From Hymenopus coronatus (lineage: Eukaryota > Arthropoda > Insecta > Mantodea > Hymenopodidae), in assembly GCA_030762935.1 (NCBI GenBank), contig CM060896.1, forward strand, positions 11,546,001 to 11,610,000: a stretch of DNA of 64,000 nucleotides. Reading direction: 5' to 3'. The notes below the pieces were generated by a model. That model had not been told where the DNA came from, ran no database searches, and saw only the letters and a list, made by a program, of their open reading frames with translations. The position numbers and the translations under genes were made by a program. This document shows, one piece after another, positions 9,930-22,107 of the stretch (the stretch's first letter is position 1; each line of letters begins with the position of its first letter).

Positions 9930-10469
9930 TTTAGTATTTCTCCGGCTTTCGTTTTGAGTTTTACTGTTCACACACACACGCAGAGTTTTTAGAAATATAT
10001 TTTGGTTTGTTTATCCAGGTACCACAAAGCACGTATTTTGGTGAAATCTTAATATTGTGTTTTTGGATGAAATACACTACTCAATTTAAGTACTAGATGT
10101 GGGCGGGGAAACGAAACAAAAAAATTTGATTTTTAAATTGGCTGTAGCAAAACTTGCTAAATGAAAGCCATGCGCTGTTATAGTTTGTTGCAAAGCACGT
10201 CCATCTGGAAATGATGGGGATGTGTTTGAATCACACCAGGAAATTGTTTTAATTGATTAAACTGGGTTAGCTCTGAACCTCATTTCCTGGGGGAAATTGA
10301 TGCATTTCGACTTTCATAATACGCGGCCCCAAAATGCTGCGGATATCACTTTGAAACGTTTCTAACTTCCTGTATTAGCAGTGATGCAAGCCGCAAACAC
10401 TAGTTCAGTTAAACATTTGTGTACAATCCTTCTCTCTCTCTTCTAAATATCAGTATCACCAACCTTTTT
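9930..10469. other. Mostly unassigned; degraded PE-like piece at the left
   Basis: 9930-10090 shows faint PE traces (GGCTTTCGTTTTGAGTTTTACTGTTC, shown in part, and CACACACACG; GTGAAATCTTAATATTG). The remainder to 10469 contains no recognisable gene or repeat. Confidence 0.4.
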
Positions 10470-11311
10470 ACTTTCTCTACATATACTATATACAAGTATA
10501 TTTTCTATACTATTGTACCCAAAAAATCGATTCCGAGATTTCACCAGAAATACATCTCTTAGGACCACCATAATCCGAAAAAAAAAAAAAAAAAGGTGTG
10601 TCTGGGCAGCATAGCTCAAACACCAAACCTTCGTTAAATACCAAACTTGGTATTTAAGTTTAGTATTCTCCAGGGATGCGACACGAAGATTTTCAGAACC
10701 CCCCCCCCCCCACTCCAAACTACACTTTACATGGAAAAAATTTCGAAAATTTTGGTTTTCTTAAAAATGGCTGTACCGATTTTGATTAAAATGCCGTATA
10801 TCTAGAATATTTACATGAGAAATAAAATGTATATCTTGAATTTTCTGGGAATAGCTTCTATACACCTCTTTATTCTAGATGAATTTTGCTGAATTTTGCA
10901 TAACTGGTAAACCGTAAGTGATAGACAAAGACTTACTACATAAATAGTGTAGATCTCGTTAGAACACACAATTTATGTCATACACATTTTTTCGAGGATT
11001 TGGCGGTTTTGAGATATCCTTTTTATTGGTTTCAGCTTCAAAATACTTACCCTTTTCTTAGACGGGAACTTGTCAACTACAGGCCACGCAAAGAAACGGA
11101 TTTCAATCCCATAGCAACCACATTTTAAAACATTTGACTGTCGGTTTATCCTAGTATATTCCCTTATTTCCCTTCTACTTATAAGGAACTAAGTAATAAG
11201 ACTATTTCTGCTGTTTGTCTCGATTATTATGAAGTAGATAGAAGAATAAGCTTATTAACAATAATTTGTTGCAGAGATATAGAGAAAGTCATGTGAATGG
11301 AACACATCAGA
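10470..11311 (-). mobile_element. PE repeat copy, full length
   Basis: Reverse copy from ACTTTCTCTACATATACTAT (diverged terminal palindrome) to GGAACACATCAGA. It carries an A-run at 10578-10594 and a C-run at 10698-10710, at the two positions where most copies have short homopolymers. Confidence 0.88.
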
Positions 11312-11639
11312 TTTTTCTCTTTAATGGCACTAACTCTGAACAAGTTTTAATTAAGTTGACTTTAAATATGAATACTGCGTTCAATTCGTCTACATGCTGA
11401 TAAATTGCAGCCTTCACTGAACATTTTACATAAACTGGAGGTAATTTGGCCCTTAATGCGTTACTCGTCGCAGCTTAGAAAAATATATTATTTTATGAAC
11501 ATAAACGTAGATATAATTTATTTTATATTGTATCCAATATGTAAACTACAATTATTACTTTCATATTAACAAGCAAATCTATTAATTTTAGGATTATGAA
11601 AATTCAATACTACCACCGTGAACACCATAATCTTAAAAA
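11312..11639. other. Unassigned AT-rich sequence
   Basis: No gene, RNA or repeat recognised between two PE copies. Confidence 0.4.
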
Positions 11640-12400
11640 TCTGATGTGTTCCATTCACATGAACAAATTATTGTTAATAGCTTAACAGATATAGTCTTGC
11701 TTCCTTGTAAGTAGACGTAAAATAAGGGAGTACCATACGTTAAAGTGATAGTCAAAAGCTGGTTGCTATGACACTGAATTTCCTTTGTTTGTATGGACAG
11801 GAGTTGACAAATTCCAGTATGAGGAAAGTATGTCTTTTAAAACTGAAACCAAAAAACACGGAATGTCTAAAAACGATCTTCTATATATCTAACATAGATT
11901 GTGTGTTTTAACATGCTCTACATTTTTTATGTGGTTTGTCAATCTCTTACGGTTTACCAGTTATGCAAAATTCCGTAAAATTCATCCAGAATAAAGTAGT
12001 CTTCAGAAAATTCGCAGAAAATTGAAAATATACATTTTATTAATCAGGTAAATATCTTTAATATACCATATTTTAATCAAAATCTTTAGAGCGATTTTTG
12101 AGAAAATCAAAATTTTCAAAAAAAGTTCCATCTAAAGAGTTGTTGGGGGTGGGGAGATTTTCTTGAAAAGCTTTGTGTCGCGTCCTTAGAAGATACCAAA
12201 CTTCAATGCTAAGTTTTGTGTTTAACGGTATTCAGCTATGCTGTCTACAGACATACTCTGACCTTTTTCTAAAACGGATTTTTTTTATTCAGGGGTATCA
12301 AAACATGTGTTTTTCGTGAAATCTCGGTACGTTTCGAATTTTTGGTTGCATTACAATATCTTCTCTATACACTAAATACATAGTACGTGTAGAGAAAGTA
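11640..12400 (+). mobile_element. PE repeat copy, nearly full length
   Basis: Forward copy from TCTGATGTGTTCCATTCACA to ACGTGTAGAGAAAGTA. A deletion removes most of the first subterminal box (CATGAACAAATTATTG). Confidence 0.88.
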
Positions 12401-12682
12401 AAAAGCTTTCAAATATGATATGTACGTTAAAAGTATTACATTCCTCGTGCTTCTTCTCCCGATAATCTCGATGTGTAGGATGCAATAGTTGCTCTAGGGA
12501 AAGATAAACGAGATTGGAGGTGTTTCATATGAAACAGACGAATGCAGGTCACACGCGCCTCAGCATCAAAGTGCTCTACAATATTAATATTTAAGCAGCA
12601 CGTCTTTTGTCAGTAAAACTCAAAGTCCGTCACACAGGTTAAAGGTGGCCTAAGGCCCCATTTACAGTCAAGCATAACAAAC
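12401..12682. other. Unassigned sequence
   Basis: No recognisable gene or repeat between PE copies. Confidence 0.35.
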
Positions 12683-13404
12683 TCCCATTCACATCTCTGC
12701 AAAAAAGCTTATGCTTCCATTTACTTCACGCTAATCGAGAAAAAAATAGCAGAGTCATATGACTAAAGTTCCTTTGTGAGCTGACAAATTCTTGTATGAG
12801 AAAAGTATAAGTTTTTCAAAGCTGAAACTAAAAACAAGAAATATCTTAAAAACGATCAACTCCATGACAATAATGTATGTAATATAAATTGTGTGTTTTA
12901 ATGTGCTCTACATTTTCTGTGTGTTAAGTTTTTGTCCATCTCTTACGGTTTAGCAGCTATGCAAAAATCCCTTATATTCGTCCAGAATAAAGTGGTCTTC
13001 AGAGGTACTCCCAGAAAATTCAAGATATACATTTTATTTGTCAAGTAAATATCTTAAATATACGAGATTTTGATCAAAATCATTCAAGCCACTTTTAAGA
13101 AAATCAACATTTTTGAATTTTTTTCTATTTAAAGGGTAGTTTGGTGTAGGTGGATTTTCTTGAAAATCTTCGTGTCGCATCCTGGAAGATACCAAACTTA
13201 AATACCAAGTTTAGTTTTTAACGGTCTTCATTTTTGACCTATGCTGCCCACAGACACACACACAGACAGACACATGCACACGGGCATTTTTCTATTTTTT
13301 TTTATTCAGGGGTTCTCAAAACATATATCCGGTGAAATCTCGGTATCGAATTTTTTAATACATTACAATACCTTCTCTATACTATAGTACGTGTAGAGAA
13401 AGTA
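12683..13404 (+). mobile_element. PE repeat copy, 5' end truncated
   Basis: Forward copy beginning inside the 5' region (CCCATTCACATCTCTGC) and ending at a shortened terminal palindrome (CTATAGTACGTGTAGAGAAA). The (CA)n tract lies at about 13253-13282. Confidence 0.85.
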
Positions 13405-13463
13405 AACATGTAATGCTAATCAAGATAATAAGCATGTTTCAGTAATATTGATTTAATTATTTT

Positions 13464-14340
13464 ACTTTCTCTACACGTACTATGTACAAAGTGTATAGAG
13501 AAGGTGTTGTATTGCACCCAAAAATTCGATACCGAGATTTCATCGGAAATAAATGTTTTGAGACCCTCCGAATACAAAAAAAAAAAGCATTTTTAGAAAA
13601 ATGCGTGTGTGTGTGGGCAGCATAGCTCAAAAACGAAAAGTCCGTAAATACCAAAATTGGTATTTAAGTTTGGTATCTTCCAAGGAACGGACACGAAGAT
13701 TTTCAAGAAAATCCCCCCACCCCAAACTACCCTTTACATGGAAAAAGTTTCGAAAATTTTGATTTTCTTAAAAATGGCTATAACGATTTTGTTTAAAATC
13801 TCGTATATTTAAGATATTTACTTGACAAATAAAATGTATATCTTGAATATTCTGGGAACAGCTTCTTAAGACTACTTTATTCTGGATGAATTTTCCCGAA
13901 TTTTTCTTAACTGCTAAACCGTAAGGGATAGAGAAAAGTTGCAACACAGAAAATGTAGATCTCATATAAGCACTAAATTTGTGTCCTTTACATTTTTGTT
14001 GTGGAGGTAACCGTTTCCGAGATATTCCTTTTTATTGGTTTCAGTTGTGAAGTACTTACACGTTTCTCAGACAGTAAGTGATCGTTTTTCATTTGTTCTA
14101 CTCCTGGCCAAGCAAAGAAGCGATTTGCTATGACAATCGCATAACGACAGCTTTTAAAACATTTGACTATCACTTTATTATAGCGCATTCCTTTAGTTCC
14201 CTTCTACTTATGAGAAACTAAGTAATAAGAACATTCTACTAATGACTATCTCGATTAGCATGGTACAGAAAGAAGAATAATCTTATGTAAGAAGTTTGCA
14301 GAGCAGCTAGAGAAAATCATGTGAGTGTAACACCACATAT
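13464..14340 (-). mobile_element. PE repeat copy, full length, subfamily B
   Basis: Reverse copy from ACTTTCTCTACACGTACTAT to GAGTGTAACACCACATA. The right (5') half is a second PE subfamily with GTTCTACTCCTGGCCAAGCA, ACAATCGCATAACGACAGC and GAGTGTAACAC in place of GAATGGAACAC. The same variants recur at 18679, 39504, 40893 and 58259. Confidence 0.88.
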
Positions 14341-14395
14341 TTTTTCACACAAGCTGTGTGTAGAACAGGAGTTGGTTAGGTAGAGTCAGAATTAA

Positions 14396-14478
14396 AAATT
14401 CAATGTCATAGCCGAGATTTGAGCCACGGATCTTCTGGTCTCTAGCCGGTTGCTCTAATCATTGAGCTACCATGGCAA
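14396..14478 (-). mobile_element. tRNA-like SINE head or tRNA pseudogene
   Basis: On the minus strand: GCCATGGTAGCTCAATGATTAG as A-box region and GGCTCAAATCTCGGC as B-box region, with tRNA-like spacing. It is followed by AT-rich sequence rather than a body seen elsewhere in the window. A full cloverleaf was not folded, and base changes in the B box argue against a working tRNA. Confidence 0.5.
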
Positions 14479-14542
14479 CATGCAGGTACGGTTTAAATTA
14501 TGTATATGATATAAATTACTATCTATAATTTTAGTGCAGTAA

Positions 14543-14655
14543 GCCCCCCCCCCCTTCTTAACGTCCTTTAACCTGGGTGGTCATATCGGACGAGAATGAA
14601 ATTGGTGAACAAATGATTTCGGGGCCTACGGAGCTTAAAGTTACTCCGCATTCGT
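14543..14655 (-). mobile_element. SINE family S2, body fragment
   Basis: Reverse fragment containing TTAACGTCCTTTAACCTGGG, GTCATATCGGACGAGAATGA and AAAGTTACTCCGCATTCGT. The tRNA head is missing; the sequence passes directly into PE sequence at 14656. Confidence 0.75.
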
Positions 14656-14982
14656 AGTCAGTTTTTGTTTATCTCTTACGGTTCATTACTTACATAAGTC
14701 ATCCAAAATGAAGAGGTCTTCAGAGGCCATTCACAGAGAATTCTATATAAAAATGTAATTTGTCCTGTAAATATAGTTAATATACAGCATTTAATTAAAA
14801 ACGTTAGATCCATTTTTGAGAAAATCAAAAAAAATTTTTAAATTATTCCAAGTAATGTAGTTTGGGGTGGGGACATTTTCTTGAAAATCGTTGTGTCGCA
14901 TTCTTCGGAGATACTAAACTTGAATTCCAAGTTTGGTATTTAACGGACTTTGAGTTATGCTGTCCACAGACACAAACACACC
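14656..14982 (+). mobile_element. PE repeat fragment (interior), interrupted by a SINE
   Basis: Forward PE interior from TTTTTGTTTATCTCTTACGG to GAGTTATGCTGTCCACAGAC. It is broken by S1 SINE sequence just after the (CA)n position and continues at about 15180. Confidence 0.8.
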
Positions 14983-15164
14983 ACTCGCCTCTCACCAAGG
15001 CGGCCCAAACGACCGCATATGGAATTTGTGGTGTACAAAGTAGCGCAGGGGCGGGTTTCCACCCGTCAACGCATTTCACCGGTGCTCCATCTTCATTTCG
15101 TGAATCATCTGTGTCATCGCCTGCGGTGCCATATGTAGTAAAATCGGGTGTTAAACAATATAAA
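14983..15164 (+). mobile_element. SINE family S1, 5'-truncated
   Basis: Matches S1 from CTCGCCTCTCACCAAGGCGG through TCACCGGTGCTCCATCTTC to the tail GGGTGTTAAACAATA. The A box is lost and the B box is missing, consistent with 5' truncation. Confidence 0.85.
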
Positions 15165-15280
15165 AATATTTCACATAGATCTTGTTCTAATTTGTTTTTA
15201 TTTAGGGATTTTCAAAACATATATTTCCCGCAAATCTCCGTATTTATTTTTGGGTGAATTGCATTACCTTTTCTACCACA
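15165..15280 (+). mobile_element. PE repeat fragment (3' part), continuation
   Basis: Continues the copy of 14656-14982: TTTATTTAGGGATTTTCAAA through GCATTACCTTTTCTACC. The terminal palindrome is cut short where a mariner relic starts. Confidence 0.7.
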
Positions 15281-15559
15281 CACGAGGGCAGTTTTTTTTC
15301 ACCTCCGATAGGCTATAAATAAAAGACAAGTTCATAGAAAACAATTATTTTATTACTAAAATTTTTGTACACTTATGGTTACTTTTCAACATAATCATCG
15401 AAAATATTGAGGCATTTATCGTACCTGTGCACAAGCTTTGCCATACCTGCTTCAAAAAATGTTGCCGCCAATGATTTCAAATGAGCTTTGACGTTGTTTT
15501 GTAGATCTTCGTACTTTACGACGTTTGCGGAGAGTCATTCAAAGCAAACGAAGAGGAAT

Positions 15560-15745
15560 GCTGACTTCAGGAATTGTGCTGACGCTCGTCCACATACTGC
15601 TGGCACAACCCATCGGCTTCTTGAACAATTTCAATGGGACATTTCCGATCATCCGCCGTACAGTCCTGACCTGGCACCCAGCGACTTTCACCTTTTCCGT
15701 GAACTGAAGACGTGGCTAGGAGGGCAGCACTTTCATACCAACAAA
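15560..15745 (+). pseudogene. Mariner transposase fragment (catalytic part)
   Basis: The frame from about 15566 reads NCADARPHTAGTTHRLLEQF, then PPYSPDLAPSDFHLF, then LKTWLGGQHF, typical of the C-terminal half of DD34D mariner transposases. The N-terminal DNA-binding domain and first acidic residue are missing. Intact family members are about 340-350 residues; only about 60 are present. It cannot be functional. Confidence 0.85.
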
Positions 15746-15749
15746 GATG

Positions 15750-15869
15750 TTTTTCCAATTTTTTTCAATTCAGGGGGTCTCAAAACATGTATTTCCGGTT
15801 AAATCTTGGTATCAAATTTTTGGGTGCAATACAATAACTTCTCTATACACTATGTACATAGAGAAGGTA
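15750..15869 (+). mobile_element. PE repeat fragment (3' end only)
   Basis: From about TTCAGGGGGTCTCAAAACAT to the terminal palindrome ACTATGTACATAGAGAAGGTA. It is a 3'-end-only piece inside the mariner relic. Confidence 0.8.
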
Positions 15870-16140
15870 AAAAAAGTTTCTTCTATATATTTTTAAGGAG
15901 TTATTGAACCCTCCTCGTAGATATGTAGTTTTTATCGCCTTGATGTTGGCAGTGTCCAGAAAATATGTGATGCCGCAGTTTGTATGCTGGCTCTAAAATT
16001 CCAAGGTCTTCGCGAGAAACAACTGAATAACGACATCGCTTTAAAAGGGACATTCGTTTTTAAAACTAACACTCAGTAAAAATGGATATATTATCGCTAA
16101 CAGCTGATGTCACAAACAAGTTACACCTAACTACATTTTT

Positions 16141-16310
16141 ACTTTCTCTAGCACGTATGTATAATGTAAGAGGGCCTTTTTTTTTTTTTTTTTGAACCTC
16201 CGATAGGCTATAAATAAGAGACAAGTTCATAGAAAATAACCCGCTTCAAAAAATGTTGCCGCAGATGATTTCAAATGAGTATTGATGTTGAAAAAAAAAT
16301 GGTTCTCGTA
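16141..16310 (-). mobile_element. PE terminal scrap joined to a mariner fragment
   Basis: 16141-16170 is the start of a PE palindrome (ACTTTCTCTAGCACGTATGT), then AGAGGGCC and a T-run. From about 16193 the sequence CCTCCGATAGGCTATAAATA and CTTCAAAAAATGTTGCCGCA matches the antisense C-terminal part of the mariner at 15281, so this is a second, internally deleted copy of the same mariner family. Confidence 0.65.
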
Positions 16311-17381
16311 TATCTGGAGAGTTAGTTTTTCATGAAAATCCTGTGTACCTGTATTACCTTCAGCGGATAAACCTTGTAGTGCCAATAACAATTTAATCGT
16401 GTTGCCGTTTTCATACAGCGGGGAAAGTCTGTGTACTTTCTACACCATGAACATAGAGAAAGGTTTTCTGGAGCGTTTCAGGGCCTTTCCACTCTAAAGC
16501 GCTAAATTAGCTCCAAATTTAATTTCTCTAGCTGGGATTTATTTATGCTGGTTGAAACATGGCGTCGTCTAGTCCTCTGTTAGAGGAAATAAGAAGAAAG
16601 CGAGTGATTTTGAATTTTCAGGCCTTGTTGAAAGAGTTTCCGACATCGACGTAAGACAGCGAGCCTTGCACGCATGCAAATTATCGGGGCACTTATCAAA
16701 ATTGATTTACGGAGGTGTAACCAGACGACGAACACAATATGAATCAACTATTCAGATACGCAATAACAAACACAAGTGCTAAATTGTACAGTAATCTACG
16801 TTACGTTTTTATCCATAACCATTTTCATTAATAGTGATATCATGTTTGTTGTTGTTTTTTCATTTGTAAGCCTTCAGGTTACATGAATTCGTTTTTTGTA
16901 TTTTAAAAAATAAAATATCAGACCAAAATAGGATGCGGTTTTAGTAAAGAAATGTCTATACTTTCATTTAATTAGCCTGAACTTTCTATGTAGCGAGGTT
17001 TTGTATGCCTAATTATTGATTATTTTGGATTTTTTTTTAATTTTTTAAAAACTTCTCATCCATATAATGCATATTACAGACAAAAGGGTTTACCAAAAAT
17101 GAAAAAAAGGCTCAGCTCTGTAACACATTTGGTACTCATTTTATTATTACTTATTTAAAATCTTGCATTCTCCTCTAAAACTTTTCAGACAGCACTTTGT
17201 TATTTGGGCTGGCACTAAAAGGGCTAAATGTGGTCCATTTTTGAGTCAAGAAGAACTTTCTGCCATCGCATGAACTTCTTAATATGGCCTAATAGCGACG
17301 CTATCTTCAAATCTTCGCAGTACTCACAACTAGGCCGATGAAGATCTAACGAAACATCCACAGAGAGTCTGCCTGTGATGC
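16311..17381. other. Unassigned sequence, no gene recognised
   Basis: About 1 kb without a recognisable element. A 31-codon frame from ATG at 16560 (reading MASSSPLLEEIRRKRVILNF...) is the only ATG-initiated peptide with an ordinary composition, but nothing supports it as a gene. Confidence 0.35.
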
Positions 17382-17535
17382 TCTCTTATTTCACCTCTAC
17401 TTACAAACAAGCAAGTAATAACACAATTTCTGCTAATTTTTTCTTGATTAGCAGGAACTAAATAGAAGCATAAGCCTTTTAACAATAATTTGGTGCAGAG
17501 ATGTAGAGAAAGTCATGTGAATGGAACACATTAGA
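17382..17535 (-). mobile_element. PE repeat fragment (5' end only)
   Basis: Reverse 5' end from TCTTATTTCACCTCTACTTA to GGAACACATTAGA. Confidence 0.8.
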
Positions 17536-17804
17536 TTTTTATCTATTTTATTACTCTTAAGTATTACGAAAGGAAAGTGCTGTGAACTCGTGCAATTGAT
17601 TCGTATCAATGTACGTATTCTTTACGTCAATTAACGCACTCACTCAACGTTCACCCATTTTCTTCTCTTGCCAATTTAATGTCATTGGGAATGCCATCCA
17701 TCAATCATTACTGCATACTTAATGAAGCTTTGCGGATTCTATCATCAACACAACGTTTTACCTTCTCAATATATGAATTCAATATGCATCGTATAAGCAA
17801 AAAA

Positions 17805-18674
17805 GCTGATGTGTTCCATTCACATGACTTTCTCTACATCTCTGCAACAAATTATTGTTAGCAAGCTTATGCTTCTATTTCACGCAAATCGAGAAAAAAA
17901 TAGCAGAGATAGTCTTATTACTTGCTTCCTTGTAAGTAGAAGCGAAATAAGGGAGCACCATAGGTTAAAGTGATAGTCAAAAGATGGTTGCTATGTGACT
18001 GAAGTTCCTTTGTTTGTATGGACAGCAGTTGACTAATTCCTGTATGAAAAAAGTATATGTTCTTCAAAGCTGAAACCAAAAACAAGGAACAACTCTAAAA
18101 CTATTAACACCACAAAAAAGTATATGATAGAAAGTGTGTGTTTTAACGTGTTCTACATTTTTTGTGTGGTAAGTTTTTATTCATCTTTTACGGTTTAGTA
18201 GTTATGAAATTTCGTAAAATTCATCCAAAATAAAGTAGTCTTCAGAGGCTATTCCCAGAAAATTCAAGATATACATTCTATTTGTCAGGTAAATATCTTT
18301 AGTATACGATATTTTAATCAAAATCGTTCGAGCCATTTTTAAGAAAATCAAAATTTTCAAAAATGTTTCCATGTAAAGGGTAGTTTGGGGAGGGGGAATT
18401 TTCTTGAAAATCTTCGTGTCGCATCCTTGGAAGATACCAAACTAAATACCAAGTTTAACCGTCTTTTCGTTTTTGAGCTATGCTGCCCACAGACACACAC
18501 AGATACAGACATACACACGGACATTTTTCTATACATGTTTTTTTTTTTTTTTTTTTTTTTTTAATTCAGAGAGTCTCAAAACATGTATTTCCGGTGAAAT
18601 CTCGGTATAGAATTTTTGGGTACTATGCAATACCTTCTCTATACACTATGTACATAGTTCGTATAGAGAAAGTA
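17805..18674 (+). mobile_element. PE repeat copy, full length, subfamily A
   Basis: Forward copy from GCTGATGTGTTCCATTCACA to GTATAGAGAAAGTA. It is followed after only AAAA by the start of a second forward copy (18679), so the two are in head-to-tail tandem. A T-run of about 23 lies at 18540-18562. Confidence 0.9.
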
Positions 18675-18678
18675 AAAA

Positions 18679-19539
18679 TCTGATGTGTTACACTCACATG
18701 ACTTTCTCTGGCTACTCTACAAACAAACGTCTTACAAAAGATAATTCTTATTTCAACATCACACTAATCTAAACATTAGCAGAATTGTATTAGTTCCTTA
18801 TAAGTAGAATGAAACTAAGGGAATACACTAGGCTAAAGTGATTTTCAAATGTTTTAAAAGGCTGTCATTATGTGATTGTCATTGCAAATCACCTCTTTGC
18901 TTGGCCAGGTATAGAACAAAAGAAAAACGAACACTCCCGTCTGTGAAAAGTATAACTACTTCACAACTGAAACTAATAACAAGGAATACCTCTAATACGG
19001 TAAGTTCCACGAAAATAATGTATATGACATAACTTGTGTATTTTAACGAGATCTACGTTTTTTGTATAAGAAGTTTTTTTGTATCTCTTACTGTTAGCTA
19101 GTTATTCTAAATTAAGCAAAATTCATCCAGAGTAAAGAGGACTTTAGAAGCTATTCCCAGAAAATAGAAGATATACATTTTATTTGTGATAGAAATGCCT
19201 TTAATATGTGATATTTTAAGCAAAATCGTTAAGAGTCATTTTTAAGAAAAACATTTTTGAAAAAAATTGCATGTAAAGGGTGGTGTCGCATCCTTGGAAG
19301 ATACCAAACATAAATACCAAGTTTGGTATTTAACAGTCTTTTCGTTTTTGATCTATGCTGTCCAAAGACATACACACACACGCGCGCGCGCTCGCGCGTG
19401 GACCTTTTTGTAAAAATTCTTTTTTTGGATTCAGGGGGACCCAAAACATGTATTTCTAGTGAAATATCGGTATCAAATTTTTGGGTGGAATGCAAGACCT
19501 TCTCTATACACTATGTACGTACTACGTGTAGAGAAAGTA
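18679..19539 (+). mobile_element. PE repeat copy, full length, subfamily B
   Basis: Forward copy from TCTGATGTGTTACACTCACA to CGTGTAGAGAAAGTA. The 5' half is subfamily B. The usual (CA)n position has become ACACACACGCGCGCGCGCTC, a potential Z-DNA tract. Confidence 0.9.
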
Positions 19540-19845
19540 AAAACAGATTCGCAAAACATATATAAGGAAAAACAAGTCTTAAACACAGGAAATTAGACAT
19601 GTACAATTACTAAAGTAACGCAACATGTGAATAAGTAAATATATTTAAAAAGAATTATTTCTCTATTCAGGCAGCCTCAAAACGAGTTTCCATTCAAATT
19701 AGGATTAATATATTATTAATAATAATAATTAATATAAACAATTATATATATTTATAAACATTTTCAGGATGAATACATTGTGAAGGTGTGGCGGTGTTTC
19801 ATTATCTATAAAAGAATATAAGAGTATAAAGAGGTGAAGAAAAAA
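19540..19845. other. Unassigned AT-rich sequence
   Basis: AT-rich spacer, including a TATTAATAATAATAATTAAT stretch; nothing recognisable. Confidence 0.4.
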
Positions 19846-20586
19846 TCTGACGTGTTCCATTCACATGACTTCCTCTACATCGCTATAGTATATTATTGTT
19901 AAAAGGCATATTCTTCTATCTACTTTATGATAATCGATATAAACATCTAAATGTCTTAATTGTTTTCTTGTTAATAGAAGGGAAATAAAGAAATACACTC
20001 GGCTAAAGTGAAAGTCAAATCTTTTAAAAGCTGGTTGCCATGTGTTGAAATCCAGTTTACAGCTTTCCATGTGAGAAAACTTTTAAGTATTTGAAATCTG
20101 AAACAAATAATAAGGAATACCTCAGAAAAGGTTTTTGCCTATTCCTTAGGGTTTACCTGGTACGCAAAATTCATTCTGAATAAAGAGGTCTTTAGAGGGT
20201 ATTCCTGAAAAATTCAAATTTAATTTTATTTGACATATAATCTTTAATAAACGATATTTTAATAAAAGTCGTTAAAGCCATTTTTGAAAAATAAAAATGT
20301 TCGACATTTTTTCCATGTAAAGGATAATTTGGGGTCGGAGGATTTTTCTCAAAATCTTCGTTTCGTATCTCTGGAAGATACTAAACTTGAATACCAAGCT
20401 TAGTATTTTACCGACTTTTTGTTCTTGATTTATCGTGTTCACAAACAAACGGACACACACAGGGATCTTTTTCTAATTTTATACAAGGGACCCTAAAACG
20501 TGTATTTCCGGTTAAATCTCGGTATGGAATTTTTGGGTGGAATGCACTATCTTCTGTATATGTACATAGTATGTGTAGAGAAAGTA
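19846..20586 (+). mobile_element. PE repeat copy, internally deleted
   Basis: Forward copy from TCTGACGTGTTCCATTCACA to ATGTGTAGAGAAAGTA. It lacks the region between the two central boxes and most of the left arm of the terminal palindrome. Confidence 0.85.
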
Positions 20587-20887
20587 GTTGTTAAAAAGCG
20601 TGTAAGACGAGGAGGCAAAGCAAGATGAAAGTGTTACCATGACTACGTATTGCAAGGCGAGGTCACGAGGGCAATACCTGCCCCAGTAAAGTAGTGTCCC
20701 TCTCGACTCTCAGATATCGACCAAACCAAACCACACCCTGCTGCCACATACACCTTCTGTCATGCCTAACCTGTTGAACTTCATCATTATACAACTTCCC
20801 TGCTACACAGTAAATTACAGTTATTCACAACCATTATAACCAACAGGGAAACTGTACGAAATACATTCCATTTAGGTAAACAGCAGA
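20587..20887. other. Unassigned sequence left of the (AGT)n array
   Basis: No recognisable gene or repeat. This is the left flank of the trinucleotide array. Confidence 0.4.
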
Positions 20888-20966
20888 AGTAATAATAGTG
20901 GTAGTAGTAGTATTAGTATTAGTAGTAGTAGTAGTAGTAGTAGTAGTAGAAGTAGTATTGGTAGTC

Positions 20967-21006
<40 letters not shown>

Positions 21007-21045
21007 GAGTAGTAGTAGTAGTGGTAGTAGTAGTAGTAGTGGTAG

Positions 21046-21096
<51 letters not shown>

Positions 21097-21119
21097 TAGT
21101 GGTAGTAGTGGTAGTAGTG

Positions 21120-21177
<58 letters not shown>

Positions 21178-21317
21178 TAGTGGTAGTGGTAGTGGTAGGA
21201 GTAGTAGTAGTAGTAGTGGTAGTAGTAGCAGTAGTGGTAGTAGTGGTAGGAGTAGTGGTAGTAGTAGTAGTAGTAGTAGTGGTAGTAGTGGTAGGAGTAG
21301 GAGTAGTAGTAGTAGTG

Positions 21318-21390
<73 letters not shown>

Positions 21391-21446
21391 TAGTGGTAGG
21401 AGTAGTAGTAGTGGTAGTAGTAGTGGTAGGAGTAGTAGTAGTAGTG

Positions 21447-21492
<46 letters not shown>

Positions 21493-21579
21493 GAGTAGTA
21501 GTAGTGGTAGTAGTGGTAGTAGTAGTGGTAGGAGTAGTAGTAGTAGTGGTAGGAGTAGTAGTAGTAGTAGTAGTGGTAG

Positions 21580-21630
<51 letters not shown>

Positions 21631-21818
21631 GAGTAGTAGTAGTGGTAGTAGTGGTAGTAGTAGTGGTAGGAGTAGTAGTAGTAGTGGTAGGAGTAGTAGT
21701 AGTAGTAGTAGTGGTAGGAGTAGTAGTAGTAGTAGTGGTAGTAGTGGTAGTAGTAGTGGTAGTAGTAGTAGTGGTAGGAGTAGTAGTAGTAGTGGTAGGA
21801 GTAGTAGTAGTAGTAGTG

Positions 21819-21867
<49 letters not shown>

Positions 21868-21890
21868 GAGTAGTAGTAGTAGTAGTAGTG

Positions 21891-21936
<46 letters not shown>

Positions 21937-22020
21937 GAGTAGTAGTAGTAGTGGTAGGAGTAGTAGTAGTAGTAGTGGTAGTAGTAGTGGTAGGAGTAGT
22001 AGTAGTAGTAGTAGTGGTAG

Positions 22021-22107
<87 letters not shown>

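Larger units (their letters stand above)
15281..15921 (+). mobile_element. Rearranged mariner relic with internal inversion
   Basis: Ends resemble mariner TIRs (CACGAGGGCAG at the left, CCCTCCTCGTA at the right). The left 200 bp read on the minus strand give a mariner C-terminus (KAHLKSLAATFFEAGMAKLV then HRYDKCLN...DYVEK). The next 250 bp read on the plus strand give the catalytic part with ADARPHTA and YSPDLAPSDFHLF, the second and third acidic positions. The C-terminal segment is therefore inverted relative to the catalytic segment. A PE 3' end is embedded at 15750-15869. Confidence 0.75.

Noticed and set aside
14396..14478. A working tRNA gene
   Set aside because: A and B box words are present but the B box deviates from GGTTCRANNCC, and similar tRNA-like heads in this window belong to SINEs.
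16560..16655. 31-codon frame beginning MASSSPLLEEIRRKR
   Set aside because: Short, isolated, no recognised family, and no splice or transcript evidence available.
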